DNA of 8,136 bases from an uncultured Lachnospiraceae bacterium (GCA_910585395.1 CAJUCK010000014.1:36130-44265); one strand, 5' to 3'; shown: positions 1 through 7,828, numbered from the stretch's first letter. Notes: generated from the letters alone by a model not told the origin. A program made the numbers and translations.

Positions 1-1071
1 AAGATTTATCCAGAGAAGTTCAACAACAAGACGAATGGAATTACGTTTCGCAGGTGGCTGATGCACTGCAACAAAGGGTTGAGCCGTTACCTGGATGAGA
101 TGATCGGGACTGGCTGGCACAAGGACGCAGATGAATTAGAGAAACTTCTTAGTTTTGCAGATGATACAAAAGTTTTGAATAAACTGCTGGATATTAAGAA
201 GGAAAATAAGCGTGCTCTCGCTGCTTATTTGAAAGAAACCCAGGGTGTTGAAATTGATGAAAATTCTATTTTTGATATCCAAATCAAGCGTCTTCATGAA
301 TATAAACGTCAGCAGATGAATGCCCTGTATGTAATTCACAAATATCTGGAAATTAAGAAAGGCAAGAAAAATACTACGCCGATTACTGTGATTTTTGGAG
401 CAAAAGCAGCGCCGGCTTATGTGATTGCCAAAGATATTATCCATCTGATTCTCTGTCTGCAGGAGATCATCAATAAGGATTCAGAGGTAAGCCCTTATCT
501 GAAAGTGGTGATGGTAGAAAACTATAATGTGACTAAAGCAGAAAAGTTAATTCCTGCCTGTGATATTTCACAGCAGATTTCCCTTGCAAGCAAGGAGGCG
601 TCAGGAACTGGAAATATGAAATTTATGCTGAACGGCGCAGTCACGCTGGGAACCATGGATGGAGCTAATGTGGAGATTGCAGATCTGGTGGGAGAAAAAA
701 ATATTTATATCTTCGGTGAGAGTTCCGACACAGTAATTGAACATTATGAGAAGGCTGATTATGTTTCCAAAGAATATTATGAAGAAGATGAAGAAATCAA
801 GGAAGCAGTAGATTTTATTGTCAGTGATGAAATGATGAAAGTAGGACAGAAGGAAAATCTGGAACGTCTCTATAAGGAACTGCTGAATAAAGATTGGTTT
901 ATGACATTGCTTGACTATAAAGACTATGCAGCAAAAAGAGAAGAATGCTATAAGGATTATGAGGATCGTATGGCGTGGGCAAAGAAGATGCTGGTGAATA
1001 CGGCTAAGGCAGGATTCTTTTCCTCAGACCGGACCATTGCAGAATATGATAAAGATATCTGGAAATTGTAA
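1..1071 (+). CDS. glgP: Glycogen/starch (alpha-glucan) phosphorylase, C-terminal part (5' end outside window)
   Basis: GT35-family phosphorylase, a cytoplasmic PLP enzyme that releases glucose-1-phosphate from the ends of glycogen or other alpha-1,4-glucans. The frame is open from base 1, so the ATG at 61 is internal. Residues just before it (FNNKTNGITFRRWL) are a conserved phosphorylase block. Further on are RLHEYKRQ (bases 289-312) and the PLP-site motif GTGNMKFMLNGA. The lysine at 619-621 (fragment residue 207) is the expected Schiff-base lysine, and TMDGANVEI follows, as usual. The 356 residues visible would be a bit under half of a typical protein of about 800 residues; the missing part should hold the N-terminal glucan-binding domain. 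The gene ends with TAA followed by an intrinsic terminator, so it is transcriptionally separate from the next operon. No frameshift is seen. Family identity is very secure; whether glycogen or maltodextrin is the main substrate cannot be told from this part. Confidence 0.96.
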   Translation, partial: KIYPEKFNNKTNGITFRRWLMHCNKGLSRYLDEMIGTGWHKDADELEKLLSFADDTKVLNKLLDIKKENKRALAAYLKETQGVEIDENSIFDIQIKRLHEYKRQQMNALYVIHKYLEIKKGKKNTTPITVIFGAKAAPAYVIAKDIIHLILCLQEIINKDSEVSPYLKVVMVENYNVTKAEKLIPACDISQQISLASKEASGTGNMKFMLNGAVTLGTMDGANVEIADLVGEKNIYIFGESSDTVIEHYEKADYVSKEYYEEDEEIKEAVDFIVSDEMMKVGQKENLERLYKELLNKDWFMTLLDYKDYAAKREECYKDYEDRMAWAKKMLVNTAKAGFFSSDRTIAEYDKDIWKL

Positions 1072-1091
1072 AATATGATTGGATAGAAAAG

Positions 1092-1122
1092 GGGTGCTTC
1101 GCCATGAAGCACCCTGATTTTT
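1092..1122 (+). terminator. Rho-independent terminator of the phosphorylase gene
   Basis: A perfect 9-bp stem, GGGTGCTTC (1092-1100) pairing with GAAGCACCC (1106-1114), encloses a 5-base loop and is followed by TGATTTTT. It starts 20 bases after the phosphorylase stop codon. This is a classical intrinsic terminator. On the opposite strand the stem is followed only by CTTTTCT, so it would be a weak terminator in that direction. Confidence 0.92.
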
Positions 1123-1142
1123 GTGTAACTGTCAGAAACCTC

Positions 1143-1171
1143 TTGACGCTTTTGGGCGCAGGAAATCTAAT
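1143..1171 (+). promoter_or_regulatory. Candidate sigma-A promoter inside the intergenic block
   Basis: TTGACG (1143-1148) and TCTAAT (1166-1171) each match 5 of 6 consensus positions and are separated by exactly 17 bases. Transcription would begin near 1178. It lies just after the phosphorylase terminator and 37 bases before a 25-codon ORF. It could drive that ORF, a small RNA, or a long leader for the glutamate synthase operon. The match is good but found by eye, so a chance match is possible. Confidence 0.4.
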
Positions 1172-1207
1172 TGTGCTTAAGATAGTGAGAGTGAAAGGAT
1201 TTAGGAT

Positions 1208-1285
1208 ATGACTATGTTTGGTAAGTCTGGCGCTGTCGGATATTTTACCATGTGCTTTCCAGATGACAGCAGTTTGAGGAAGTAA
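1208..1285 (+). CDS. Possible small ORF, 25 residues, unknown function
   Basis: I do not recognise this peptide. It begins MTMFGKSGAVGYFTM and ends CFPDDSSLRK. The ATG at 1208 is preceded by AAAGGA (1194-1199) with an 8-base gap, and a promoter-like pair lies upstream at 1143-1171. An alternative ATG at 1214 is in frame. The ATG overlaps, as ATGA, the stop codon of another short open frame (about 1143-1211, possible TTG start, hydrophobic residues such as LTLLGAGNLIVLK), which would allow translational coupling if both are real. There is one cysteine and no clear signal peptide. It could equally be a chance ORF, a decayed gene remnant, or part of a non-coding RNA. Confidence is low because there is no homology or codon evidence at this length. 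Confidence 0.22.
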   Translation: MTMFGKSGAVGYFTMCFPDDSSLRK

Positions 1286-1436
1286 TGCCTAACAAAAAGG
1301 GTTGAATTTTTACACAATTTAATTTAAAAATAAAAAATGTATGCTTGAAGCTAGAATAATAAAAGAAAATTTCTGGAAATAATGCAAGAAATTGTTTCTA
1401 TATACGCCATATAAGGATAAAAAATAGATAAATAAA

Positions 1437-1478
1437 CTGATAATAATGCAAATATAACATTAAAAATCTAATTATCAG
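1437..1478. repeat. 8-bp inverted repeat upstream of the gltB promoter
   Basis: CTGATAAT (1437-1444) and its exact reverse complement ATTATCAG (1471-1478) are separated by 26 bases and lie 21 bases upstream of the -35 box of the gltB promoter. The position and spacing would suit two half-sites for a dimeric or tetrameric regulator. In such AT-rich DNA an 8-bp match may also arise by chance. It is not followed by a T-run, so it is not a terminator. Confidence 0.3.
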
Positions 1479-1499
1479 ACAATAATAAGAAAAAATGTG

Positions 1500-1528
1500 T
1501 TTACAAGCAGGAAAAAAGGGTGTATAGT
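1500..1528 (+). promoter_or_regulatory. Probable sigma-A promoter of the glutamate synthase operon
   Basis: TTTACA (1500-1505, 5 of 6 to TTGACA) and TATAGT (1523-1528, 5 of 6 to TATAAT) are separated by 17 bases, with very A/T-rich DNA upstream that could act as an UP element. Transcription would start near 1535, giving a leader of about 50 bases before the gltB start codon. It is the best promoter in the region and is correctly placed. The short leader leaves no room for a riboswitch, so control is more likely by proteins binding at or upstream of the promoter. Confidence 0.7.
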
Positions 1529-1536
1529 ATGTTACA
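1521..1536. promoter_or_regulatory. Operator-like dyad TGTA-N8-TACA over the -10 box and start site
   Basis: TGTA (1521-1524) and TACA (1533-1536) form a perfect short dyad spanning the -10 box and the expected start site. A protein bound here would block RNA polymerase. It resembles, but does not match, the GlnR/TnrA consensus TGTNA-N7-TNACA: it is one base short and lacks the first inner A. A second TTACA occurs at 1501-1505 in the -35 box, 31 bases away. No regulator gene is in the window to support a named site. Confidence 0.28.
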
Positions 1537-1570
1537 GAAAGACACTTCACCATAGCAATGTGGTAAAAAC

Positions 1571-1577
1571 AGGGAGG
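1571..1577 (+). promoter_or_regulatory. Ribosome binding site of gltB
   Basis: AGGGAGG lies 7 bases before the ATG at 1585. It fixes that start over the in-frame ATG at 1615, which has no comparable site upstream and would remove half of the expected propeptide. Confidence 0.85.
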
Positions 1578-1584
1578 AAAAGAG

Positions 1585-4500
1585 ATGCAGGAGACAAAGA
1601 GAACAGCAAGAGGAATGTATGATCCCAGATTTGAACATGATAACTGCGGGATTGGTGCAGTGGTAAATATCAAAGGCATCAGGACCCATAAAACAGTAGA
1701 AAACGCACTCAAAATTGTTGAAAATTTAAAACACAGAGCTGGAAAAGATGCGGAGGGCGAGACCGGAGACGGTGTGGGAATCCTCCTGCAGATTTCCCAT
1801 AAATTCTTTCAGAAAGCAGCAAAAGAGGCTGGAATCATATTGGGTGAGGAGCGTGATTATGGAATTGGAATGTTTTTCTTTTCCCAGGATGAGCTGAAAC
1901 GCAATCAGGCAAAGAAAATGTTTGAAGTGATTGTAAAGAAAGAAGGCATGGAATTTCTGGGCTGGCGGCAGGTGCCTATTGCGCCTGAAAAATTGGGAAA
2001 GAAGGCCGTAGACTGTATGCCCTGTATTATGCAGGGCTTTGTGAGACGTCCTGAGAATGTAAGCAGAGGGCTGGACTTTGACCGGAGGCTGTATGTGGCC
2101 CGGCGGGTGTTTGAACAGTCTAATGACGATACGTATGTGGTTTCTCTTTCCAGCCGCACTATTGTGTATAAGGGAATGTTTCTGGTAGAACAGCTTCGTC
2201 AGTTTTTTGGCGATTTACAGGATCAGGACTATGAATCAGCGATTGCAACCGTGCATTCCAGGTTTTCCACCAACACCAATCCAAGCTGGGAACGTGCGCA
2301 TCCCAACCGTTTTATTGTGCATAACGGAGAAATCAATACCATTCGCGGAAATGCGGACAAAATGCTTGCCAGGGAAGAGACTATGGAATCGGAACATCTG
2401 CAGGGAGAGCTGCAGAAAGTTCTTCCGGTGGTGAATACAGAAGGTTCTGATTCAGCGAGATTGGATAATACTCTGGAATTTTTGGTGATGAGCGGTATGG
2501 ATCTTCCGCTGGCAGTGATGATTACCATTCCCGAACCCTGGGCTAATAATCAGATTATGAGTCAGAAGAAGAAAGATTTCTATCAGTATTATGCGACCAT
2601 GATGGAACCCTGGGACGGTCCGGCGTCTATTTTGTTCAGTGACGGAGATCTTTTAGGAGCTGTCCTGGACCGCAACGGCCTGCGTCCCTCCCGCTATTAT
2701 ATTACAGAAGACGACTATTTGATTTTATCTTCTGAGGTAGGAGTGCTCGATATTCCTCCTACAAAAATTGTGGTAAAAGAGCGGCTCCGTCCAGGAAAAA
2801 TGCTGCTGGTAGATACGGTTCAGGGAAGAGTGATTGATGATGATGAGTTAAAGGAAAAATATGCTGGCAGACAGCCCTATGGGGAATGGCTGGACCAGAA
2901 TTTAATCAAGCTCTCAGATTTGAAAATCCCTAATCAGCGGGTGCCCCAATATCAAAGCGAAGAGCGGCAGAGACTGCAGAAAACCTTTGGCTATACGTAT
3001 GAATCTTTAAAAGAGTCTATACTCCCCATGGCGAAAAACGGCGGGGAGGCAACGGCAGCAATGGGGATTGATACCCCTCTGGCGGCGCTGGCAGGAGATC
3101 ATCAGCCCTTGTTCAACTATTTTAAGCAGAAATTTGCCCAGGTGACAAATCCGCCTATTGATTCCATCCGGGAGGAAGTGGTAACCAGCACCACCGTGTA
3201 TATTGGAGAGGACGGCAACTTACTGGAAGAAAAGCCTATGAACTGTCAGGTGCTTAAGGTGGATAACCCGATTCTTACCAACACAGATTTAATGAAAATC
3301 AAGGCCATGAAGGTGGACGGCTTTCATGTGGTGGAAATTCCCATCACATATTATAAAAATACCAGTCTGGAAAAAGCCATTGACCGTTTGTTTGTGGAGG
3401 CAGACCGGGCGTACCGGGATGGGGCGAATATCCTGATTTTATCAGACCGGAGTGTAGATGAAAATCACGTGCCGATTCCCTCTCTCCTTGCTGTGTCAGC
3501 TTTGCAGCAGTATTTGATAAAGACCAAGAAACGGACAGCCCTGGCGATGATTTTAGAATCTGGGGAGCCCAGGGAAGTGCATCATTTTGCGACTCTGTTA
3601 GGCTACGGCGCCTGTGCTATCAATCCGTATCTGGCGCAGGATACAGTAAAACAGCTGATTGACGAATATATGCTGGATAAGGATTATTATGCGGCGGTAG
3701 CGGACTACAATAACGCCATTCTTCATGGGATTGTTAAGATTGCTGCAAAAATGGGGATTTCCACAATTCAGTCCTATCAGGGAGCCAAGATTTTTGAGGC
3801 GATCGGTATCAGCGCAGATGTGATAGAGAAATATTTTACGAATACGGTAAGCCGTATCGGAGGCATTACCTTAAAAGACATTGAAGAGGATGTAGATGCG
3901 CTGCATTCCAGCGCTTACGATCCTCTGGGCCTGGAGACCGATTTGACACTAGAGAGCCGGGGACGCCATAAGATGCGCAGCGGCGCCGACAGCCATCTCT
4001 ATAATCCGCTGACCATCCATCTTCTCCAGGAATCCGCCAAAAGAGGGGATTACCAGCTTTTTAAACAATATACAAAGGCGGCGGACGAGCAGGAGAAAAA
4101 TGCTAATATCCGGGGCGTGATGGCGTTTGATTTTCCTAAAAAAGGCGTTCCTATAGAGGAAGTGGAGAGCGTGGATTCTATTGTGACGCGTTTTAAGACA
4201 GGAGCGATGTCTTATGGCTCGATTTCTCAGGAAGCCCATGAGACCCTTGCCATCGCCATGAACCGTCTTCATGGAAAATCAAACAGTGGAGAGGGCGGAG
4301 AAAATCCAGAACGTCTGGTGACAAGCAGGGACGGCTTGAACCGTTGTTCTGCCATTAAGCAGGTGGCCTCCGGAAGGTTTGGAGTTACCAGCCAGTATCT
4401 GGTGAGCGCCAAAGAAATACAAATAAAAATGGCTCAGGGGGCCAAGCCAGGAGAGGGCGGGCATCTTCCAGGACAGAAGGTATATCCCTGGATTGCCAGA

Positions 4501-6132
4501 ACTAGACTGTCTACACCGGGCGTGTCTTTAATTTCCCCGCCGCCGCACCATGATATTTATTCCATTGAAGATTTGGAGCAGCTGATTTATGATTTGAAAA
4601 ATTCCAACCGCCAGGCGAGAATTACAGTTAAACTGGTATCGGAGGCAGGCGTGGGAACAGTTGCGGCCGGAGTTGCAAAGGCAGGAGCGCAGGTTATTCT
4701 GATTTCGGGCTATGACGGAGGAACCGGGGCGGCGCCCAGCAGTTCTATCCACAATGCAGGACTTCCCTGGGAACTGGGGCTTTCCGAGACACATCAGACA
4801 TTGATACTCAACGGGCTGCGCAATAAGGTGCGGATAGAGACAGACGGAAAATTGATGACTGGGCGCGATGTAGCGATTGCCGCTATGCTGGGGGCAGAAG
4901 AATTTGGATTTGCCACGGCCCCTCTGGTGACCATGGGCTGCGTCATGATGCGTGTCTGCCATCTGGATACCTGTCCGGCAGGAATTGCCACTCAAAATCC
5001 AAAACTGCGGAAACGATTTGCAGGAAAACCAGAGTATGTGGTGAACTTTATGCGCTTTATCGCGGAGGAACTGCGGGAATATATGGCGAAATTAGGTGTC
5101 CGCACGGTGGATGAGCTGGTGGGGCGCAGCGATCTGCTGAAAATGCGTGGAGATTTGTGCGGCAGGGAGAAAGAACTGGATTTATCTGCAATTTTGCACA
5201 ATCCTTTTGCAGGACCAAAGGAAAAGGTGATTTTTGACCCGAAACAGGTCTATGATTTTGAATTGGAGAAGACCAAGGATGAGAAGATTCTGCTAAAACA
5301 GCTGAAATCTGCTCTGGAAAGCGGACAGAAACGCAGCATTGACGTGGAAGTTGCTAATACGGACCGGGCTTTCGGAACAATTTTCGGTTCTGAGATTACC
5401 AGGCGTTATGTGGACAGTCTGGAAGAAGATACTTTTCTGGTGAAGTGTACTGGGGCGGGCGGACAGAGCTTTGGAGCGTTTATCCCCAGAGGGTTGACCC
5501 TGGAACTGGTGGGAGACAGCAATGATTATTTTGGAAAAGGGCTGTCAGGCGGCAAGCTGGTCGTTTATCCTCCGGCTGGAGTGAAATACCGTCAGGATGA
5601 AAATATCATTATTGGAAATGTAGCGCTTTATGGAGCCACCAGCGGAAAGGCATTTATCAACGGCGTTGCCGGAGAGCGGTTCTGCGTACGCAATTCTGGG
5701 GCTAATGCGGTAGTAGAGGGCGTCGGCGACCATGGGTGTGAATATATGACCGGCGGCAGGGTGGCAGTTCTTGGAAAAACCGGGAAGAACTTTGCAGCGG
5801 GAATGAGCGGCGGAATTGCCTATGTACTGGACGAGGACAGCGACCTGTATACCAGAATCAATAAGGAAATGGTATTTTCCCAGGAGATTACCTCTAAATA
5901 TGACGTGATAGAATTAAAGGATATGATAAAAGAGCATGTGGCATTAACCAACTCTCAGAAAGGGAAAGAGATTCTGGATCATTTCAGCCAGTATCTGCCT
6001 AAATTTAAGAAGATTGTACCTTATGACTACAACCGGATGATGATGGCCATTGTGCAGATGGAGGAAAAGGGATTGAGCTCAGAACAGGCACAGATTGAGG
6101 CATTCTTTGGTATGAGCAGGGAAGAGTCCTGA
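1585..6132 (+). CDS. gltB: Glutamate synthase (NADPH-GOGAT), large (alpha) subunit
   Basis: Large subunit of ferredoxin-like iron-sulfur glutamate synthase (named gltA in Bacillus). It hydrolyses glutamine, channels the ammonia to 2-oxoglutarate and reduces the product to glutamate in the cytoplasm. At 1515 residues it is full length for the family (about 1480-1520). Domains seen: class-II glutamine amidotransferase, about 21-430, with the nucleophile Cys21 in DNCGIGAV (the first 20 residues should be cleaved as a propeptide), RFSTNT (226-231) and HNGEINT (246-252); central domain, about 470-780, with MGIDTPLAALA (493-503) and NPPIDSIREE (522-531); FMN/2-oxoglutarate barrel, about 800-1200, with SYGSIS (876-881), SGEGGE (901-906), Lys1016 and SGYDGGTGAAP (1041-1051); 3Fe-4S cysteines 1119, 1125 and 1130 with C-x5-C-x4-C spacing; C-terminal glycine-rich GXGXG beta-helix, about 1240-1450. 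All key residues looked for are present. The small subunit gene follows after 48 bases. Confidence 0.98.
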   Translation: MQETKRTARGMYDPRFEHDNCGIGAVVNIKGIRTHKTVENALKIVENLKHRAGKDAEGETGDGVGILLQISHKFFQKAAKEAGIILGEERDYGIGMFFFSQDELKRNQAKKMFEVIVKKEGMEFLGWRQVPIAPEKLGKKAVDCMPCIMQGFVRRPENVSRGLDFDRRLYVARRVFEQSNDDTYVVSLSSRTIVYKGMFLVEQLRQFFGDLQDQDYESAIATVHSRFSTNTNPSWERAHPNRFIVHNGEINTIRGNADKMLAREETMESEHLQGELQKVLPVVNTEGSDSARLDNTLEFLVMSGMDLPLAVMITIPEPWANNQIMSQKKKDFYQYYATMMEPWDGPASILFSDGDLLGAVLDRNGLRPSRYYITEDDYLILSSEVGVLDIPPTKIVVKERLRPGKMLLVDTVQGRVIDDDELKEKYAGRQPYGEWLDQNLIKLSDLKIPNQRVPQYQSEERQRLQKTFGYTYESLKESILPMAKNGGEATAAMGIDTPLAALAGDHQPLFNYFKQKFAQVTNPPIDSIREEVVTSTTVYIGEDGNLLEEKPMNCQVLKVDNPILTNTDLMKIKAMKVDGFHVVEIPITYYKNTSLEKAIDRLFVEADRAYRDGANILILSDRSVDENHVPIPSLLAVSALQQYLIKTKKRTALAMILESGEPREVHHFATLLGYGACAINPYLAQDTVKQLIDEYMLDKDYYAAVADYNNAILHGIVKIAAKMGISTIQSYQGAKIFEAIGISADVIEKYFTNTVSRIGGITLKDIEEDVDALHSSAYDPLGLETDLTLESRGRHKMRSGADSHLYNPLTIHLLQESAKRGDYQLFKQYTKAADEQEKNANIRGVMAFDFPKKGVPIEEVESVDSIVTRFKTGAMSYGSISQEAHETLAIAMNRLHGKSNSGEGGENPERLVTSRDGLNRCSAIKQVASGRFGVTSQYLVSAKEIQIKMAQGAKPGEGGHLPGQKVYPWIARTRLSTPGVSLISPPPHHDIYSIEDLEQLIYDLKNSNRQARITVKLVSEAGVGTVAAGVAKAGAQVILISGYDGGTGAAPSSSIHNAGLPWELGLSETHQTLILNGLRNKVRIETDGKLMTGRDVAIAAMLGAEEFGFATAPLVTMGCVMMRVCHLDTCPAGIATQNPKLRKRFAGKPEYVVNFMRFIAEELREYMAKLGVRTVDELVGRSDLLKMRGDLCGREKELDLSAILHNPFAGPKEKVIFDPKQVYDFELEKTKDEKILLKQLKSALESGQKRSIDVEVANTDRAFGTIFGSEITRRYVDSLEEDTFLVKCTGAGGQSFGAFIPRGLTLELVGDSNDYFGKGLSGGKLVVYPPAGVKYRQDENIIIGNVALYGATSGKAFINGVAGERFCVRNSGANAVVEGVGDHGCEYMTGGRVAVLGKTGKNFAAGMSGGIAYVLDEDSDLYTRINKEMVFSQEITSKYDVIELKDMIKEHVALTNSQKGKEILDHFSQYLPKFKKIVPYDYNRMMMAIVQMEEKGLSSEQAQIEAFFGMSREES

Positions 6133-6164
6133 TGCTGCTGCAATAAGGCAGTGAAGTAAGAATT

Positions 6165-6172
6165 TAAGGAGG
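6165..6172 (+). promoter_or_regulatory. Ribosome binding site of gltD
   Basis: TAAGGAGG, a near-perfect anti-16S match, ends 8 bases before the ATG at 6181. The 48-base gap from gltB has no promoter or terminator that I can see, which supports co-transcription with independent translation initiation. Confidence 0.88.
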
Positions 6173-6180
6173 AATTTGTT

Positions 6181-7671
6181 ATGGGAAAACCAACAGGATT
6201 TATGGAATATGAAAGACAGACAGCAGAGGCAGCGGCGCCAAAGGAGCGTATTCAGAATTTTAACGAATTCCATACTCCCCTCAGTCAGGAAGAACAGCGC
6301 AGGCAGGGCGCCCGCTGTATGGCGTGCGGTGTTCCCTTCTGCCAGTCAGGTATGGACATTATGGGGATGACTTCTGGCTGTCCACTTCACAATCTGGTGC
6401 CGGAATGGAACGACCTGATCTATACGGGAAACTGGCGGGAGGCATACAGCCGCTTAAAGAAGACCAATAATTTTCCGGAATTTACTGCAAGAGTATGTCC
6501 AGCTCTCTGTGAGGCTGCCTGCACCTGCAGCCATTACGGCGACGCTGTTTCTGTGAAAGAAAATGAATTTGGGATTATTGAATACGCCTACGAGCAAGGG
6601 TATGCCAAGGCGAAACCTCCTAAAGTGCGCACTGGGAAAAAGGTGGCCGTCATTGGCTCTGGCCCTGCAGGACTGGCAGCGGCAGACCAGCTCAACAAGC
6701 GGGGGCATAAGGTGACTGTGTATGAGCGGGATGACCGTCTGGGAGGGCTTTTGATGTACGGGATTCCCAATATGAAGCTGGAAAAGCACGTTATCGAGCG
6801 AAAAATTAATATCATGAAGGAAGAGGGCGTGGAATTTATCACTGGCATAAATGTGGGCAGGGACATCAAAGCATCAAAATTACTGAAAGAATATGACCGG
6901 GTGATTCTTGCCTGCGGAGCAAAAAATCCCAGAGATATCAAGGTTCCTGGCAGAGATGCCAAAAACATTTATTTTGCGGTGGATTTTCTGGCGGCAACTA
7001 CGAAAAGCCTCTTAGATTCTGAGCTAAAGGATAACAAATATATTTCTGCAAAGGGCAGAAAAGTGGTGGTAATCGGCGGGGGCGATACCGGAAATGACTG
7101 TGTGGGAACAGCAATCCGCCACGGAGCCGCTTCGGTGGTACAGCTTGAAATGATGCCCAAAGCGCCAGATGAGCGCAGTGAGGATAATTCCTGGCCTCAA
7201 TGGCCCAAGATCTGCAAGACAGATTACGGTCAGCAGGAAGCCGCTGCAGTGTTCGGCAGTGACCCCAGAATTTACCAGACCACAGTTAAGGAATTTCTGA
7301 AGGATAAAAATGGAAATCTCTGCGGTCTCACTATTGTAAAATTGGAGAGCAGGAAGGATGAAAAAACCGGACGTACGGTGATGGCGGAGATTCCTGGAAC
7401 GGAAAGTAAGATGGATGCGGATTTAGTTTTGATTGCTGCTGGTTTTCTGGGTACAGAGAAGTATATTGCAGATGCCTTTCATGTATCTTTGAGTGAGCGT
7501 TCCAACGTGCAGACAGAACAGGGGTGTTATCATACAAGTGTGAAAAATGTCTTTGCGGCAGGAGATATGCGCAGGGGACAGTCCCTGGTGGTATGGGCAA
7601 TCCGGGAAGGCAGAGAGGCAGCAAGAGAAGTAGATTTCAGTCTGATGGGCTATACTAATCTGGAGGCATAG
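6181..7671 (+). CDS. gltD: Glutamate synthase (NADPH-GOGAT), small (beta) subunit
   Basis: Electron-input subunit (named gltB in Bacillus): it oxidises NADPH at FAD and passes electrons through 4Fe-4S clusters to the FMN of the large subunit. At 496 residues the length is normal. The N-terminal iron-sulfur domain has Cys46, 49, 54 and 67 (CMACGVPFC ... GCPLHN), then Cys106, 110 and 114 (CPALCEAAC), plus Cys116. The 12-residue spacing between Cys54 and Cys67 is longer than the C-x3-C of the E. coli protein; from memory the Bacillus protein has the same insertion, so this looks like the Gram-positive form. FAD-binding GSGPAG is at 159-164, followed by ERDDRLGGLLMYGIPNMKL. The NADPH-binding GGGDTG is at 299-304. 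The C-terminal FAD motif AAGDMRRGQSLVVWAI contains G461-D462. Related fusions and paralogues (PreT, NfnB/SudA) share these domains, but the position directly after gltB makes the assignment secure. It starts at ATG 6181 with a strong ribosome binding site. Confidence 0.97.
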   Translation: MGKPTGFMEYERQTAEAAAPKERIQNFNEFHTPLSQEEQRRQGARCMACGVPFCQSGMDIMGMTSGCPLHNLVPEWNDLIYTGNWREAYSRLKKTNNFPEFTARVCPALCEAACTCSHYGDAVSVKENEFGIIEYAYEQGYAKAKPPKVRTGKKVAVIGSGPAGLAAADQLNKRGHKVTVYERDDRLGGLLMYGIPNMKLEKHVIERKINIMKEEGVEFITGINVGRDIKASKLLKEYDRVILACGAKNPRDIKVPGRDAKNIYFAVDFLAATTKSLLDSELKDNKYISAKGRKVVVIGGGDTGNDCVGTAIRHGAASVVQLEMMPKAPDERSEDNSWPQWPKICKTDYGQQEAAAVFGSDPRIYQTTVKEFLKDKNGNLCGLTIVKLESRKDEKTGRTVMAEIPGTESKMDADLVLIAAGFLGTEKYIADAFHVSLSERSNVQTEQGCYHTSVKNVFAAGDMRRGQSLVVWAIREGREAAREVDFSLMGYTNLEA

Positions 7672-7740
7672 AATTAAATTGTGTGTGATGAGAGATGGCC
7701 GTTTTGTATGTTTGTGAGAATGGGATATGTTATTTGATGT

Positions 7741-7778
7741 TTATTTCGATCGGCGCGAACATAATCTGTCAATTTTTT
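7741..7778 (+). terminator. Weak possible terminator after gltD
   Basis: TTATTTCG (7741-7748) can pair with CGAA-C-ATAA (7756-7764) with one bulged base around a 7-base loop; a run of six T (7773-7778) follows 8 bases later. The stem is weak and the T-run is too far for a standard terminator. No better candidate is present in 7672-7907, so where the gltBD transcript ends is uncertain. Confidence 0.18.
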
Positions 7779-7828
7779 GGTATAAGCAGCCCTCTTTTTG
7801 ATAAAAATTATAAATTAATTGAAAATTC

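Larger units (their letters stand above)
1124..1499. other. Long intergenic region with two distinct base compositions
   Basis: This gap separates the phosphorylase terminator from the glutamate synthase promoter. By hand count, 1124-1290 is about 42% G+C, while 1301-1500 is about 20%, a sharp change near 1290. The first part resembles coding or structured DNA and carries a promoter-like pair and a small ORF (listed separately). The second part is rich in A and T runs and may act as an upstream promoter element or regulator-binding region. Short palindromes occur in it, for example AGAAATTGTTTCT at 1387-1399. No tRNA, known riboswitch or long ORF was recognised. Minus-strand open frames here run into the gltB coding region and lack support. 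Confidence 0.6.

Noticed and set aside
61..63. ATG at 61 as the start of the phosphorylase gene
   Set aside because: The same frame is open from base 1 and encodes conserved phosphorylase residues before this ATG, so it is an internal methionine in a gene cut by the window edge.
1521..1536. A true GlnR/TnrA box at the gltB promoter
   Set aside because: The dyad is one base shorter than TGTNA-N7-TNACA and lacks the inner A of the left half, so only an unnamed operator-like dyad is claimed.
1398..1712. Minus-strand open frame of 104 codons across the gltB upstream region and start
   Set aside because: It overlaps the gltB promoter, ribosome site and catalytic N-terminus, has no ribosome binding site or recognised domain, and its open length is explained by the AT-rich leader and by the gltB codon pattern read in reverse.
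4528..4995. Minus-strand open frame of 155 codons inside gltB
   Set aside because: It lies wholly opposite the FMN and 3Fe-4S region of gltB, has no family signature, and is a shadow of a strongly conserved coding sequence.
6318..6384. Longer spacing between the third and fourth iron-sulfur cysteines of GltD than in E. coli
   Set aside because: From memory, the Bacillus small subunit carries the same type of insertion before the GCP motif, so this is a normal feature of the Gram-positive form and not a novelty.
7771..7809. AATTTTT/AAAAATT inverted repeat after gltD as a terminator or regulatory hairpin
   Set aside because: Seven A-T pairs around a loop of about 25 bases would be unstable, and such matches are expected by chance in this AT-rich stretch.
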